Shown here one piece after another: positions 7,711-17,005 of a stretch of 37,394 bases of DNA (its first letter is position 1; every line of letters begins with the position of its first letter). This DNA comes from Streptomyces viridochromogenes DSM 40736. Its GTDB lineage: Bacteria > Actinomycetota > Actinomycetes > Streptomycetales > Streptomycetaceae. The stretch is from the NCBI RefSeq assembly GCF_000158955.1, contig NZ_GG657757.1:7103359-7140752 (forward strand). Direction: 5' to 3'. Below the pieces are notes generated by a model. That model ran no database searches. It saw nothing but the letters and a program-made list of their open reading frames with translations, and was not told the origin of the DNA. A program made the position numbers and the translations under genes.

Positions 7711-9384
7711 TCAGCTCATCCGCAGTGCCAGGAAGAAGTCCAGCTTGTCCTCCAGCCGTGACAGGTCACGGCCCGTCAGCTGCTCGATGCGGCCCACCCG
7801 GTAGCGCAGGGTGTTGACGTGCAGGTGCAGGCGGGTGGCGCAGCGGGTCCAGGAACCGTCGCAGTCCAGGAAGGCCTCCAGGGTGGGGATCAGTTCGGCC
7901 CGGTGGCGGCGGTCGTAGGCGCGCAGGGGGTCCAGGAGACGGGCCGTGAAGGCACGGCGGACGTCGTCGGGGACGAAGGGCAGGAGCAGGACGTGGGAGG
8001 CCAGTTCCTGGTGGCCCGCCGCGCAGACCCGGCCGGGGCGGGCGGCGGCGACGCGCCTCGCGTGGCGGGCCTCCTCCAGTGCGCCGCGCAGACCCTCGGC
8101 GGAGTGCACGGCCGCGCTGACCCCGAGGGTCAGGTGCCCGTCGTCGTCGAGGCCCGCCGTGAGGGGATCCCGTACGGACTCCAGGAGCGCGTCCGCGAGG
8201 ACGCCGGCCTCCGAGCCGTCGTGTTCCGTGGAGACGGCGGGCAGCGGGACGAGGGCGATGGCCTCCTCGCCCGTGTGGGCCACGGCGATGCGGTCCGAGT
8301 GCTCGGGGCCCGCCGACAGGGGGTCGACGAGGATCTCCTCCAGCAGGGCCTGGGCCACCGGTCCCCCCTCGACGTCCGAGCCGTCCCAGTCGACGCGGGC
8401 CACCACCACCTGCCACTGCGGCGCCGTGCCGAGGCCGGGCAGCAGCACCGGGGCGGCCACGCGCAGGCGGGCGGCGATCTCGGCGGGGGCCGCGCCCGTC
8501 TGGACCAGTTCCAGGACCTCCTGGGCGAGGCGGCGGCGGACCGTGCGGGCCGCGTCCCTCCGGTCCCGCTCGACCGCGATCAGCTGCGTGACGCCGTGCA
8601 GCAGGTCCAGGCGCTCCTCCGCCCAGTCCCCGGCGTCCGCCTCGACGGCCAGCAGCCAGTCGGACAGCACGGTCTCCCGGACATCGCGGGCGGTCTGCGC
8701 GGAGCGGCCCGTCGAGCGGATCGGGAACAGGGAGTAGGTGCTGCCGCCCAGGAGCACGCGGTGCGGGGCGCGGCGGCCGGTGCGGGTGGCGGTCAGGTGT
8801 TCCGCCGCCAGCCGTCCGCAGGTCTCGGCGGGCGGCACGGGGCCCGCGGCCTTCGAGCCCGCGATCAGCCGGCCGGTGGGGGCGAGGACCCAGGCCCGCA
8901 GGTCCAGGTCCGAGCCGAGCAGATCCAGGACCACGTCGGGGCCGCCGCCGGCCGGACCCGAGGTCATCATCCGCCGGTGCCGGTCGACCACCGCCGCGAG
9001 GTCGCCGGCGCGCTCCCCGGAGACCTGCCGCACGACGTGCTCGGTGATGGTCGCGAAGGCCACCGACTCGTGCACCGCGAAGAGCGGGAGACGGTGGCGT
9101 GCGCAGGCGACGACCAGGTCGTCCGGCACATCGCCCAGCTCGGCCTCACCGGCCGCCAGCGCGACCACGCCCTCCTGCACCAGGATCCGGACGAACGGCT
9201 CCGAGTCCGCGGCGTCCCGGCGCCAGGCCAGACCGGTGAGCACCAGCTCACCGCCCGACAGATAGCGGCTGGGGTCCCGGAGGTCGGTGGTCATCACCCC
9301 GCGCACGGTGCGGTCCAGCTCGTCCTCGCCGCCGAGCAGCTTGAGGCCCAGCGCGTCCGTGTCCAGCAGTGCGCGCAGCCGCAT
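7711..9384 (-). CDS. PucR family transcriptional regulator, probably of the purine catabolism genes
   Basis: 557 residues. The N-terminal PucR-type ligand domain (about residues 1-120, beginning MRLRALLDTDALGLKLLGG) is followed by a GGDEF-like middle part and a C-terminal PucR helix-turn-helix (about 500-555, with LHLHVNTLRYRVGRIEQLTG). In Bacillus and actinobacteria this family controls purine and related nitrogen-source pathways. Here it diverges from the xanthine dehydrogenase genes across about 300 bases, so it most likely senses a purine-pathway metabolite and controls that operon; this is inference from position and family. The ATG at 9384 matches the family N-terminus; an in-frame TTG at 9417 is the alternative. 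Confidence 0.9.
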   Translation of the reverse strand: MRLRALLDTDALGLKLLGGEDELDRTVRGVMTTDLRDPSRYLSGGELVLTGLAWRRDAADSEPFVRILVQEGVVALAAGEAELGDVPDDLVVACARHRLPLFAVHESVAFATITEHVVRQVSGERAGDLAAVVDRHRRMMTSGPAGGGPDVVLDLLGSDLDLRAWVLAPTGRLIAGSKAAGPVPPAETCGRLAAEHLTATRTGRRAPHRVLLGGSTYSLFPIRSTGRSAQTARDVRETVLSDWLLAVEADAGDWAEERLDLLHGVTQLIAVERDRRDAARTVRRRLAQEVLELVQTGAAPAEIAARLRVAAPVLLPGLGTAPQWQVVVARVDWDGSDVEGGPVAQALLEEILVDPLSAGPEHSDRIAVAHTGEEAIALVPLPAVSTEHDGSEAGVLADALLESVRDPLTAGLDDDGHLTLGVSAAVHSAEGLRGALEEARHARRVAAARPGRVCAAGHQELASHVLLLPFVPDDVRRAFTARLLDPLRAYDRRHRAELIPTLEAFLDCDGSWTRCATRLHLHVNTLRYRVGRIEQLTGRDLSRLEDKLDFFLALRMS

Positions 9385-9690
9385 TCTCGTCGCCGCCGTT
9401 CTTTGTCTCGAAATCAAACCCTGCCCCGGCTGTGTTCCAGGTCACGCGGCTGTGTCGCGCGTTTCCACAGGAGAACGAGGAGGTTTCTGAGGGCCCCCGT
9501 TCATATGAATCTACAAGATGCCCGCCCTGGCCAGCCAACTCCTTCATGGTTTCCGTGACTGACCCCGTCGGAGTAACGCGCTGTGTACTGAGGCCACTAC
9601 GCGTCAACAGCACATGAACGAGCCGGGACCGCCGCACACGGATTGGCTCAATCTGAACGCCCCACGAGAAGACGAAGAAGAGAGCCGGTC
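9385..9690. promoter_or_regulatory. Divergent control region between pucR-like and xanthine dehydrogenase genes
   Basis: The 306 bases hold no gene. They are less GC-rich than the surroundings and include a perfect 10-base palindrome TTCATATGAA at 9500-9509 and a short ATTG-GCT-CAAT repeat at 9642-9652 just before the ribosome-binding region of the xanthine dehydrogenase operon. These are candidate regulator sites, but no promoter could be fixed with confidence. Confidence 0.45.
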
Positions 9691-10581
9691 ATGGACTTCC
9701 TTCGCCCCGCCAGCTGGGAGGAGGCGCTCGCAGCGAAAGCCGAGCACCCCACCGCTGTGCCGATTGCGGGTGGCACCGACGTGATGGTCGAGATCAACTT
9801 CGACCACCGCCGACCCGAGTACCTCATGGACCTGAACCGCGTCGGTGACCTCTGCGAGTGGGAGGTCGGCGAGGAGAGCGTACGGCTGGGCGCCTCGGTG
9901 CCCTACACCAGGATCATGGAGAACCTGCGCGCCGAACTGCCGGGTCTCGCCCTCGCCTCGCACACGGTCGCCTCCCCGCAGATCCGCAACCGTGGCGGCG
10001 TCGGCGGCAACCTCGGCACCGCCTCCCCGGCCGGCGACGCCCACCCCGCTCTGCTCGCCGCGGGCGCCGAGGTGGAGGTCGAGTCGGTGCGCGGGACGCG
10101 CCGTATCCCGATCGACGAGTTCTACAAGGGCGTGAAGCGCAACGCGCTGGCGGCCGATGAGCTGATCCGCGCCGTGCACGTGAAGAAGGCCGACGGGCCG
10201 CAGCAGTTCTCCAAGGTGGGGACCCGGAACGCGATGGTCATCGCCGTGTGCGCCTTCGGGCTCGCGCTGCATCCCGAGACGCGGACCGTGCGGACCGGTA
10301 TCGGTTCCGCCGCGCCGACCCCCATCCGGGCCGAGGCGGCCGAGGAGTTCCTGAACGCCGCTCTGGAGGAGGGCGGCTTCTGGGACAACGGGAAGATCGT
10401 CACCCCCTCGGTCGCCCAGCAGTTCGCCGACCTGTGCTCCGCCGCCTGCAACCCCATCGACGACGTCCGGGGCACGGCGAGCTACCGCCGGCACGCGGTC
10501 GGCGTCATGGCCCGCCGCACGCTGACCTGGACCTGGGAGTCCTACCGCGGGGCCCGCCGCAACATCGAGGGAGCTGCGTAA
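9691..10581 (+). CDS. Xanthine dehydrogenase FAD-binding subunit
   Basis: 296 residues of the molybdopterin dehydrogenase FAD-binding family. FAD-contact motifs are visible: PIAGGTDVMVEI (about residues 24-35) and RNRGGVGGNLGTASPAGD (about 104-121), which hold the flavin pyrophosphate, and KVGTRNAMVIA later. In the enzyme it receives electrons from the 2Fe-2S subunit and reduces NAD+. The ATG at 9691 follows AAGAAGAGAG and fits the family start MDFLRPASWEEA. Its stop overlaps the next start by one base (TAATG), so the subunits are translationally coupled. Confidence 0.93.
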   Translation: MDFLRPASWEEALAAKAEHPTAVPIAGGTDVMVEINFDHRRPEYLMDLNRVGDLCEWEVGEESVRLGASVPYTRIMENLRAELPGLALASHTVASPQIRNRGGVGGNLGTASPAGDAHPALLAAGAEVEVESVRGTRRIPIDEFYKGVKRNALAADELIRAVHVKKADGPQQFSKVGTRNAMVIAVCAFGLALHPETRTVRTGIGSAAPTPIRAEAAEEFLNAALEEGGFWDNGKIVTPSVAQQFADLCSAACNPIDDVRGTASYRRHAVGVMARRTLTWTWESYRGARRNIEGAA

Positions 10582-11153
10582 TGCGCGTCAACTTCACGGT
10601 CAACGGCCGTCCGCAGGAAGCCGACGACGTGTGGGAGGGCGAGTCCCTGCTGTACGTGCTGAGGGAGCGAATGGGCCTTCCGGGCTCGAAGAACGCCTGC
10701 GAGCAGGGCGAGTGCGGTTCGTGCACGGTCCGGCTCGACGGGGTGCCGGTGTGCTCGTGCCTGGTGGCGGCCGGGCAGGTTCAGGGCCGCGAGGTGGTCA
10801 CCGTCGAGGGGCTCGCCGACTACGCCAGGCAGCGGTCCTGCGGGACCGGTGGCTGCGGTACGTCGCTTGAGGAATCGCGGCAGTGGCAGGCCAAGGGCAC
10901 CGACTCCCGGACCGGCGAGGGCACCGAGCTCGCCCCGATCCAGCAGGCGTTCATCGACGCCGGCGCGGTCCAGTGCGGCTTCTGCACACCGGGTCTGCTG
11001 GTCGCCGCCGACGAGATGCTGGAGCGCAACCCCGACCCGACCGACGCGGACATCCGCGAGGCCCTTTCGGGCAACCTGTGCCGCTGCACCGGCTACGAGA
11101 AGATCATGGACGCGGTCCGCCTCGCGGCCGCCCGGCAGGGAGGGGCGGTCTGA
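10581..11153 (+). CDS. Xanthine dehydrogenase 2Fe-2S subunit
   Basis: 190 residues with two 2Fe-2S clusters. The plant-ferredoxin-type cluster is held by C40, C45, C48 and C60 (ACEQGECGSC...C); the second, helical domain uses C132, C135 (CGFC) and C167, C169 (CRC). It passes electrons from the molybdenum centre to FAD. Between the two domains is an extra segment of about 35 residues (about 82-117, with additional C87 and C92), longer than in the common CoxS/XdhA proteins; from memory it is shared by Streptomyces homologues. The gene starts one base inside the previous stop and ends one base inside the next start (TGATG). Confidence 0.93.
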   Translation: MRVNFTVNGRPQEADDVWEGESLLYVLRERMGLPGSKNACEQGECGSCTVRLDGVPVCSCLVAAGQVQGREVVTVEGLADYARQRSCGTGGCGTSLEESRQWQAKGTDSRTGEGTELAPIQQAFIDAGAVQCGFCTPGLLVAADEMLERNPDPTDADIREALSGNLCRCTGYEKIMDAVRLAAARQGGAV

Positions 11154-13537
11154 TGCCGGCCAACGGCGCTCCTACGAAGATCACCCAGGGGTCGCAGACC
11201 AAGGGCGGCATCGGCGAGTCGACCCTCCGCCCGGACGGCACCCTCAAGGTCACCGGTGAGTTCGCGTACTCCTCGGACATGTGGCACGAGGACATGCTCT
11301 GGGGCCAGATCCTCCGGTCGACGGTCGCGCACGCCGAGATCGTGTCCATCGACACGAGCGAGGCCCTGGCGCTGCCGGGCGTGTACGCCGTGCTGACGTA
11401 CGACGACCTGCCGACGGCCGTGAAGAACTACGGCCTGGAGATCCAGGACACCCCGGTCCTCGCCCACGGCAAGGTCCGCCACCACGGCGAGCCGGTCGCG
11501 ATCGTCGCCGCCGACCACCCGGAGACCGCCCGCCGCGCCGCCGCGAAGATCAAGGTCGACTACCGCGAACTGCCCGTCATCACCGACGAGGCCTCCGCGA
11601 CCGCCCCGGACGCGATCCTCGTCCACGAGAACCGCGACGACCACCACAGCGGCCACGTCCCGCACCCGAACATCGTGCACCGCCAGCCGATCGTCCGCGG
11701 CGACGTCGCGGCCGCCCGGCGGCGCGCCGACGTCATCGTCGAGGGCGAGTACACCTTCGGCATGCAGGACCAGGCCTTCCTCGGCCCCGAGTCCGGCCTC
11801 GCCGTGCCCGAGGAGGACGGCGGCGTCCACCTCTACATCGCCACCCAGTGGCTGCACAGCGACCTGCGGCAGATCGCGCCCGTGCTCGGACTGCCCGAGG
11901 ACAAGGTACGCATGACGCTGTCCGGCGTCGGCGGCGCGTTCGGAGGCCGCGAGGACCTGTCGATGCAGATCCACGCCTGCCTGCTGGCGCTGCGCACGGG
12001 CAAGCCCGTCAAGATCGTCTACAACCGGTTCGAGTCCTTCTTCGGGCACGTCCACCGCCACCCCGCGAAGCTCCACTACGAGCACGGAGCCACGCGCGAC
12101 GGCAAGCTCACCCACATGAAGTGCCGGATCGTCCTGGACGGCGGCGCCTACGCCTCCGCCTCCCCGGCGGTCGTCGGCAACGCCTCCTCGCTGTCCGTCG
12201 GGCCGTACGTGATCGACGACGTGGACATCGAGGCCATCGCCCTCTACACCAACAACCCGCCCTGCGGCGCCATGCGCGGCTTCGGCGCGGTCCAGGCGTG
12301 CTTCGCCTACGAGGCGCAGATGGACAAGCTGGCCGCCGAACTCGGCATGGACCCGGTGGAGTTCCGCCGGCTCAACGCCATGGAGCAGGGCACCCTCCTG
12401 CCGACCGGGCAGCGGGTCGACTCCCCGGCCCCGGTCGCCGAACTCCTGCGCCGCGTCAAGGCGATGCCGATGCCGCCGGAGCGCCAGTGGGAGTCCAGCG
12501 AGGGCGCCGACGTACGGCAGCTGCCGGGCGGCTTGTCCAACACCACGCACGGCGAAGGCGTCGTACGCGGGGTCGGCTACGCGGTCGGCATCAAGAACGT
12601 CGGCTTCTCCGAGGGCTTCGACGACTACTCGACCGCGAAGGTACGGATGGAGGTCGTCGCGGGTGAGCCCGTCGTCACCGTCCACACGGCCATGGCCGAG
12701 GTCGGGCAGGGCGGTGTCACGGTCCACGCGCAGATCGCCCGCACCGAGCTGGGCGTCGCGCAGGTGACCATCAACCCGGCCGACACCCGGGTGGGCAGCG
12801 CCGGTTCGACCTCCGCCTCCCGGCAGACGTACGTCACCGGGGGCGCGGTGAAGAACGCCTGCGAGCTGGTGCGCGAGAAGGTCCTGGAGATCGGGCGCCG
12901 CAGGTTCGGCTCCTACCACCCGGCCTGGGCGACGGCCGAACTGCTCCTGGAGGGCGGCAAGGTCGTCACCGACGGCGGTGAGGTCCTCGCCGACCTGGTC
13001 GACGTCCTGGAGGGCGAGACCGTCGAGGTCGAGGAGGAGTGGCGGCACCGGCCGACCGAGCCCTTCGACCTGCGCACCGGGCAGGGCAACGGGCACGTCC
13101 AGTACTCCTTCGCCGCGCACCGCGCCGTCGTCGAGGTCGACACCGAGCTCGGCCTGGTGAAGGTCATCGAACTGGCCTGCGCCCAGGACGTCGGCAAGGC
13201 GCTCAACCCGCTGTCCGTGCTCGGCCAGATCCAGGGCGGCACGACACAGGGCCTGGGCGTGGCGGTCATGGAGGAGATCGTCGTCGACCCGAAGACGGCG
13301 AAGGTGAAGAACCCGTCCTTCACCGACTACCTGATCCCGACCATCCTCGACACGCCGACCATCCCGGTCGACGTCCTCGAACTCGCCGACGAGCACGCCC
13401 CGTACGGGCTGCGCGGCATCGGCGAGGCACCCACCCTGTCGTCGACTCCGGCGGTCCTCGCGGCGATCCGCGCGGCGACCGGCCTGGAGCTGAACAGGAC
13501 GCCGGTCCGCCCCGAGCACCTGACCGGCACCGCGTAA
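11153..13537 (+). CDS. Xanthine dehydrogenase molybdopterin-binding subunit
   Basis: 794 residues of the xanthine dehydrogenase/aldehyde oxidase large-subunit family. Seen in order: the aldehyde-oxidase a/b hammerhead domain (about residues 20-140), then molybdenum-cofactor contacts QDQAFLGPESG, GVGGAFGGRED and CGAMRGFGAVQ, and GQGGVTVHAQIARTELG in the C-terminal half. The probable catalytic Glu is E758 in RGIGEAPTLS. The enzyme hydroxylates hypoxanthine and xanthine to urate. The ATG at 11153 follows GGGAGGGG and overlaps the 2Fe-2S subunit stop. A strong hairpin follows the gene, closing the three-gene operon. Aldehyde oxidase-like specificity cannot be excluded, but the purine permease and PucR neighbours favour xanthine dehydrogenase. 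Confidence 0.93.
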   Translation: MPANGAPTKITQGSQTKGGIGESTLRPDGTLKVTGEFAYSSDMWHEDMLWGQILRSTVAHAEIVSIDTSEALALPGVYAVLTYDDLPTAVKNYGLEIQDTPVLAHGKVRHHGEPVAIVAADHPETARRAAAKIKVDYRELPVITDEASATAPDAILVHENRDDHHSGHVPHPNIVHRQPIVRGDVAAARRRADVIVEGEYTFGMQDQAFLGPESGLAVPEEDGGVHLYIATQWLHSDLRQIAPVLGLPEDKVRMTLSGVGGAFGGREDLSMQIHACLLALRTGKPVKIVYNRFESFFGHVHRHPAKLHYEHGATRDGKLTHMKCRIVLDGGAYASASPAVVGNASSLSVGPYVIDDVDIEAIALYTNNPPCGAMRGFGAVQACFAYEAQMDKLAAELGMDPVEFRRLNAMEQGTLLPTGQRVDSPAPVAELLRRVKAMPMPPERQWESSEGADVRQLPGGLSNTTHGEGVVRGVGYAVGIKNVGFSEGFDDYSTAKVRMEVVAGEPVVTVHTAMAEVGQGGVTVHAQIARTELGVAQVTINPADTRVGSAGSTSASRQTYVTGGAVKNACELVREKVLEIGRRRFGSYHPAWATAELLLEGGKVVTDGGEVLADLVDVLEGETVEVEEEWRHRPTEPFDLRTGQGNGHVQYSFAAHRAVVEVDTELGLVKVIELACAQDVGKALNPLSVLGQIQGGTTQGLGVAVMEEIVVDPKTAKVKNPSFTDYLIPTILDTPTIPVDVLELADEHAPYGLRGIGEAPTLSSTPAVLAAIRAATGLELNRTPVRPEHLTGTA

Positions 13538-13542
13538 GAGCT

Positions 13543-13588
13543 CTCCGGGCGGCGCGACGGAACGTCACACGCTCCGCGCCGCCCGGAG
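13543..13588 (+). terminator. Hairpin terminator after the xanthine dehydrogenase genes
   Basis: Perfect 14-base arms CTCCGGGCGGCGCG (13543-13556) and its complement (13575-13588), with an 18-base loop, begin 6 bases after the stop. The permease downstream therefore probably has its own promoter or depends on read-through. Confidence 0.75.
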
Positions 13589-13742
13589 CGCCGGGAACCG
13601 CACCGCTCGCGGCTCCCGGAAACCGACCGAATCGTTCGTCTCGGGCCGTCCCCCGGGTCGTGCGGCCGCAGCACCTTCCCAAATCCCGCGGAGCGCCGAG
13701 GCAGGACGCGGGTGCCCCTTTGAACCTTGGGAGCAGGCCCAC

Positions 13743-15200
13743 ATGACCCAGCAGTCAGTAGAGCCGAGGACCACAGCCGAAGACGCGGGCGAAGGCACCC
13801 GCGCCCCGGCCGGCCGGTCCTGGCTCGACCGGTACTTCCACATATCCCTCAGAGGATCCACGGTCGCGCGTGAGGTGCGCGGCGGCGTCACGACCTTCAT
13901 GGCGATGGCGTACATCCTCCTGCTGAACCCCCTGATCCTGTCCGGCAGGGACGCGGCCGGGGACACCCTCGCGCAGCAGGCCCTGATCACCGCCACCGCG
14001 TTCGCGGCGGCCCTCACCACGCTGCTGATGGGCTTCGTGGGCAAGGTGCCCCTCGCCCTCGCCGCGGGTCTGTCCGTCTCCGGAGTGCTGTCCTCCCAGG
14101 TCGTGCCCGAGATGACCTGGCCGCAGGCGATGGGCATGTGCGTGGTGTACGGCGTCGTCATCATGCTGCTGGTCGTCACCGGCCTGCGCGAGATGATCAT
14201 GAACGCGATCCCGCTCGCGCTCAAGCACGGCATCACCATGGGCATCGGCCTGTTCATCGCCCTCATCGGCTTCTACAAGTCCGGCTTCGTGCACCAGGGC
14301 AAGGCCACCCCCGTCACGCTCGGCCCGGCGGGCGAACTGGCCGGCTGGCCCGTGCTGCTCTTCGCCGGCACCCTGCTGCTGATCTTCATGCTCCAGGCCC
14401 GGAACATCCCGGGCGCCATCCTCATCGGCATCGTCAGCGGCACGGTCGTGGCCGCGATCCTGAACGCCGCCGGTGTCGCCGACCCCAAGCAGTGGGCGGC
14501 CGGCGCACCCGAGCTGCACGGCAGCGCGGTGTCCATGCCCGACTTCTCGCTCTTCGGGGACGTGGAGTTCGGCGGCTGGGGCGAGGTCGGCGCGATGACC
14601 GTCGGCATGATCGTCTTCACGCTGGTGCTGGCCGGGTTCTTCGACGCGATGGCGACCATCATCGGCGTCGGGACCGAGGCGAAGCTCGCCGACGACAAGG
14701 GCCGGATGCCGGGCCTGTCCAAGGCGCTGTTCATCGACGGCGCCGGCGGCGCGATCGGCGGGGTGTCGGGCGGCTCGGGCCAGACGGTGTTCATCGAGTC
14801 GGCGACGGGTGTCGGCGAGGGCGCCCGCACGGGCCTCGCCTCGGTCGTCACCGGGCTGTTCTTCGCGGCCTGTCTGTTCTTCACGCCGCTCACGGCGATC
14901 GTGCCGCAGGAGGTCGCGTCCGCCGCCCTCGTCGTCATCGGCGCGATGATGCTGATGAACGCCCGGCACGTGGACTGGGCCGACCGGGCCACCGCCGTCC
15001 CGGTGTTCCTGACGGTCGTGCTGATGCCGTTCACGTACACCATCACCACCGGTGTCGCCGCGGGCGTCATCTCCTACGTGGCCATCAAGACCGCCCAGGG
15101 CAAGGTGCGCGAGATCGGCGCCTTCATGTGGGTACTGGCGGCGGTGTTCCTCGTCTACTTCGCCCTCAACCCGATCGAGAGCTGGCTGGGCGTCCACTGA
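13743..15200 (+). CDS. NCS2 family purine permease (AzgA/PbuG-like)
   Basis: 485 residues with about 12-14 hydrophobic membrane segments. The N-terminal REVRGGVTTFMAMAYILLLNP matches the AzgA/PbuG (COG2252) branch of NCS2 transporters, which import hypoxanthine, guanine or adenine by proton symport. The conserved substrate-region motif appears as GGSGQTVFIESATGVGEGAR at about residues 340-360. Its place between the xanthine dehydrogenase genes and xdhC points to uptake of the dehydrogenase's substrates. The start ATG at 13743 follows CTTGGGAGCAGG. Confidence 0.92.
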   Translation: MTQQSVEPRTTAEDAGEGTRAPAGRSWLDRYFHISLRGSTVAREVRGGVTTFMAMAYILLLNPLILSGRDAAGDTLAQQALITATAFAAALTTLLMGFVGKVPLALAAGLSVSGVLSSQVVPEMTWPQAMGMCVVYGVVIMLLVVTGLREMIMNAIPLALKHGITMGIGLFIALIGFYKSGFVHQGKATPVTLGPAGELAGWPVLLFAGTLLLIFMLQARNIPGAILIGIVSGTVVAAILNAAGVADPKQWAAGAPELHGSAVSMPDFSLFGDVEFGGWGEVGAMTVGMIVFTLVLAGFFDAMATIIGVGTEAKLADDKGRMPGLSKALFIDGAGGAIGGVSGGSGQTVFIESATGVGEGARTGLASVVTGLFFAACLFFTPLTAIVPQEVASAALVVIGAMMLMNARHVDWADRATAVPVFLTVVLMPFTYTITTGVAAGVISYVAIKTAQGKVREIGAFMWVLAAVFLVYFALNPIESWLGVH

Positions 15201-15248
15201 CGCCCCTCGCCACAGGCTCTCTTCGCGACCTCAAGGAGACCGAGAAAG

Positions 15249-16400
15249 ATGCTGGACATCGCCGAGGAGCTGAACCGGTGGGTCGAGCAGGGCCGTGACT
15301 TCGCCGTGGCCACCGTCGTGGCCGTCGGCGGCAGCGCGCCCCGGCAGCCCGGCGCCGCGCTCGCCGTGGACGCCGAGGGCACGGCGATCGGATCGGTCTC
15401 CGGAGGCTGCGTCGAGGGCGCGGTCTACGAACTGTGCGAACAGGCGCTGCGGGACGGCGAGACCGTCCTGGAGCGCTTCGGCTACAGCGACGACGACGCC
15501 TTCGCCGTGGGACTGACCTGCGGCGGCGTCATCGACATCCTGGTCACCCCGGTACGGGCCGCCGATCCGGTCCGCCCGGTGGTCGCGTCCGTGCTCGCCG
15601 CCGCCGCCGAAGGGGAGACGGCGGCGGTGGCGCGGATCGTGTCGGGCCCGCGCGAACTGACGGGCCGGGCCCTGCTCGTCCGACCCGACGGGTCCCGCGA
15701 GGGCGGCTTCGGCGCCCATCCGGAACTCGACCGCACGGTCGCCGCCGAGGCGGGCGCCTTCCTGGACGCCGGCCGCACCGGCACCCTGGAGATCGGAGAG
15801 CAGGGGTCGCGTTGCGGCGCACCGCTCACGGTCCTGGTCGAGTCCTCGGTCCCGCCGCCCCGCATGATCGTCTTCGGCGCGATCGACTTCGCGTCGGCCC
15901 TGGTCCGCGTCGGCAAGTTCCTCGGCCACCACGTCACGGTGTGCGACGCACGCCCCGTGTTCGCGACCCGGACGCGGTTCCCCGAGGCCGACGAGATCGT
16001 CGTCGAGTGGCCCCACCGCTACCTGGAGCGCACGGCCGTCGACGCCCGCACGGTCCTGTGCGTGCTGACCCACGACGCCAAGTTCGACGTGCCGCTGCTG
16101 AAACTGGCCCTGCGGCTGCCGGTGGCGTACGTCGGCGCCATGGGCTCCCGGCGCACCCACCTGGACCGCAACATCCGCCTGCGCGAAGTCGGCGTCACCG
16201 AACTGGAGTTGAGCCGCCTGCACTCCCCGATCGGCCTGGACCTCGGGGCCCGCACACCGGAGGAGACGGCACTGTCGATCGCGTCGGAGATCGTCGCGGC
16301 CCGGCGCGGCGGCAGCGGGGCCTCACTGACCGGCGCCCACACCCCGATCCACCACGAGCCGGAGTCGAGGGGGGTGGGGCGGATCGGGTCGGTGGCCTGA
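15249..16400 (+). CDS. xdhC: XdhC/CoxI family molybdenum cofactor maturation protein
   Basis: 383 residues. The N-terminal XdhC_CoxI domain (about 10-80, GGSAPRQPGAALAV and SVSGGCVEGAVYE with its Cys) is joined to a C-terminal Rossmann-like domain (about 200-350, IVFGAIDFASALVRVGKFLG and VGAMGSRRTHLDR). XdhC proteins bind molybdenum cofactor, promote its sulfuration and insert it into xanthine dehydrogenase. The ATG at 15249 lies behind CAAGGAGACCGAG, and the gene follows the permease by 48 bases, so the two are probably cotranscribed. Its presence supports the dehydrogenase being a true, sulfurated molybdenum hydroxylase. Confidence 0.92.
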   Translation: MLDIAEELNRWVEQGRDFAVATVVAVGGSAPRQPGAALAVDAEGTAIGSVSGGCVEGAVYELCEQALRDGETVLERFGYSDDDAFAVGLTCGGVIDILVTPVRAADPVRPVVASVLAAAAEGETAAVARIVSGPRELTGRALLVRPDGSREGGFGAHPELDRTVAAEAGAFLDAGRTGTLEIGEQGSRCGAPLTVLVESSVPPPRMIVFGAIDFASALVRVGKFLGHHVTVCDARPVFATRTRFPEADEIVVEWPHRYLERTAVDARTVLCVLTHDAKFDVPLLKLALRLPVAYVGAMGSRRTHLDRNIRLREVGVTELELSRLHSPIGLDLGARTPEETALSIASEIVAARRGGSGASLTGAHTPIHHEPESRGVGRIGSVA

Positions 16401-16417
16401 CGTGGTCTGACGTGCCC

Positions 16418-17005
16418 TCAGGGCCTGGTCCCGGTACGCAGCACGAAGCAGCGCAGAGCGCCGTCCAGGTCGTACCAACGGCCCTCGGGCCACTCCTCGG
16501 TCAGGATGCCGATGTCCTCGCGGGTCAGGCCGATGTGCCGACGGGCCTCGGGCAGGTTGGATGCCAGCGGTGTCGTCACCACCCACGCTCCGCCGGGTGC
16601 GAGGAGGTCTCGCACCCTCTGTGCGACGGTCGGCTTGTCCGCCATGAAGGCGAGGACCAGCCGCATGGTGATCAGGTCGAAGGCCGCCGACGGAAGCGCG
16701 GCGGCCACCGCGGCAGCGTCCTCGAAGTCCAGGCGTTGCACCTGTAGTCGAGGCTCGGCGTCCGCGTACCGGTCGCGTGTCGCGGCCACGGCCGCGTCTG
16801 CCCGGTCGACGGCGAGAGTGCGGTAGCCGAGGCCCGCCAGGGCCGCCGCGTACGCGCCCAGGCCGCATCCCACGTCCAGTGCCCGGGCGCCCGGGTGGGG
16901 CGGGGCCGCCTCGGTGAGCCGGCGTAGTTCGAGCTCGTCGGCGCGGCGAAAGCCGTGGCCGGAGGCGAAGTGCTGTTCCCAGCGGGCCCGTCCGACGGCC
17001 GTCAC
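16418..17005 (-). CDS. SAM-dependent methyltransferase (class I)
   Basis: 195 residues from a GTG at 17005. The Rossmann methyltransferase motif I is ALDVGCGLG (residues 43-50), followed by the acidic end of the second strand (AVDRADA) and a motif around DFEDAAAVAAALPSAAFDLITMRLVL. The substrate is not evident; it resembles small-molecule methyltransferases of the Methyltransf_11/25 type. The start overlaps the stop of the upstream SRPBCC gene in GTGA, so the two are translationally coupled and probably act together. Confidence 0.85.
   Translation of the reverse strand: MTAVGRARWEQHFASGHGFRRADELELRRLTEAAPPHPGARALDVGCGLGAYAAALAGLGYRTLAVDRADAAVAATRDRYADAEPRLQVQRLDFEDAAAVAAALPSAAFDLITMRLVLAFMADKPTVAQRVRDLLAPGGAWVVTTPLASNLPEARRHIGLTREDIGILTEEWPEGRWYDLDGALRCFVLRTGTRP

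Noticed and set aside
11093..13519. Long open frame opposite the molybdopterin subunit gene
   Set aside because: It is an antisense shadow: its sequence is Val/Asp/Arg-rich with no family features, while the plus strand encodes a clear enzyme.
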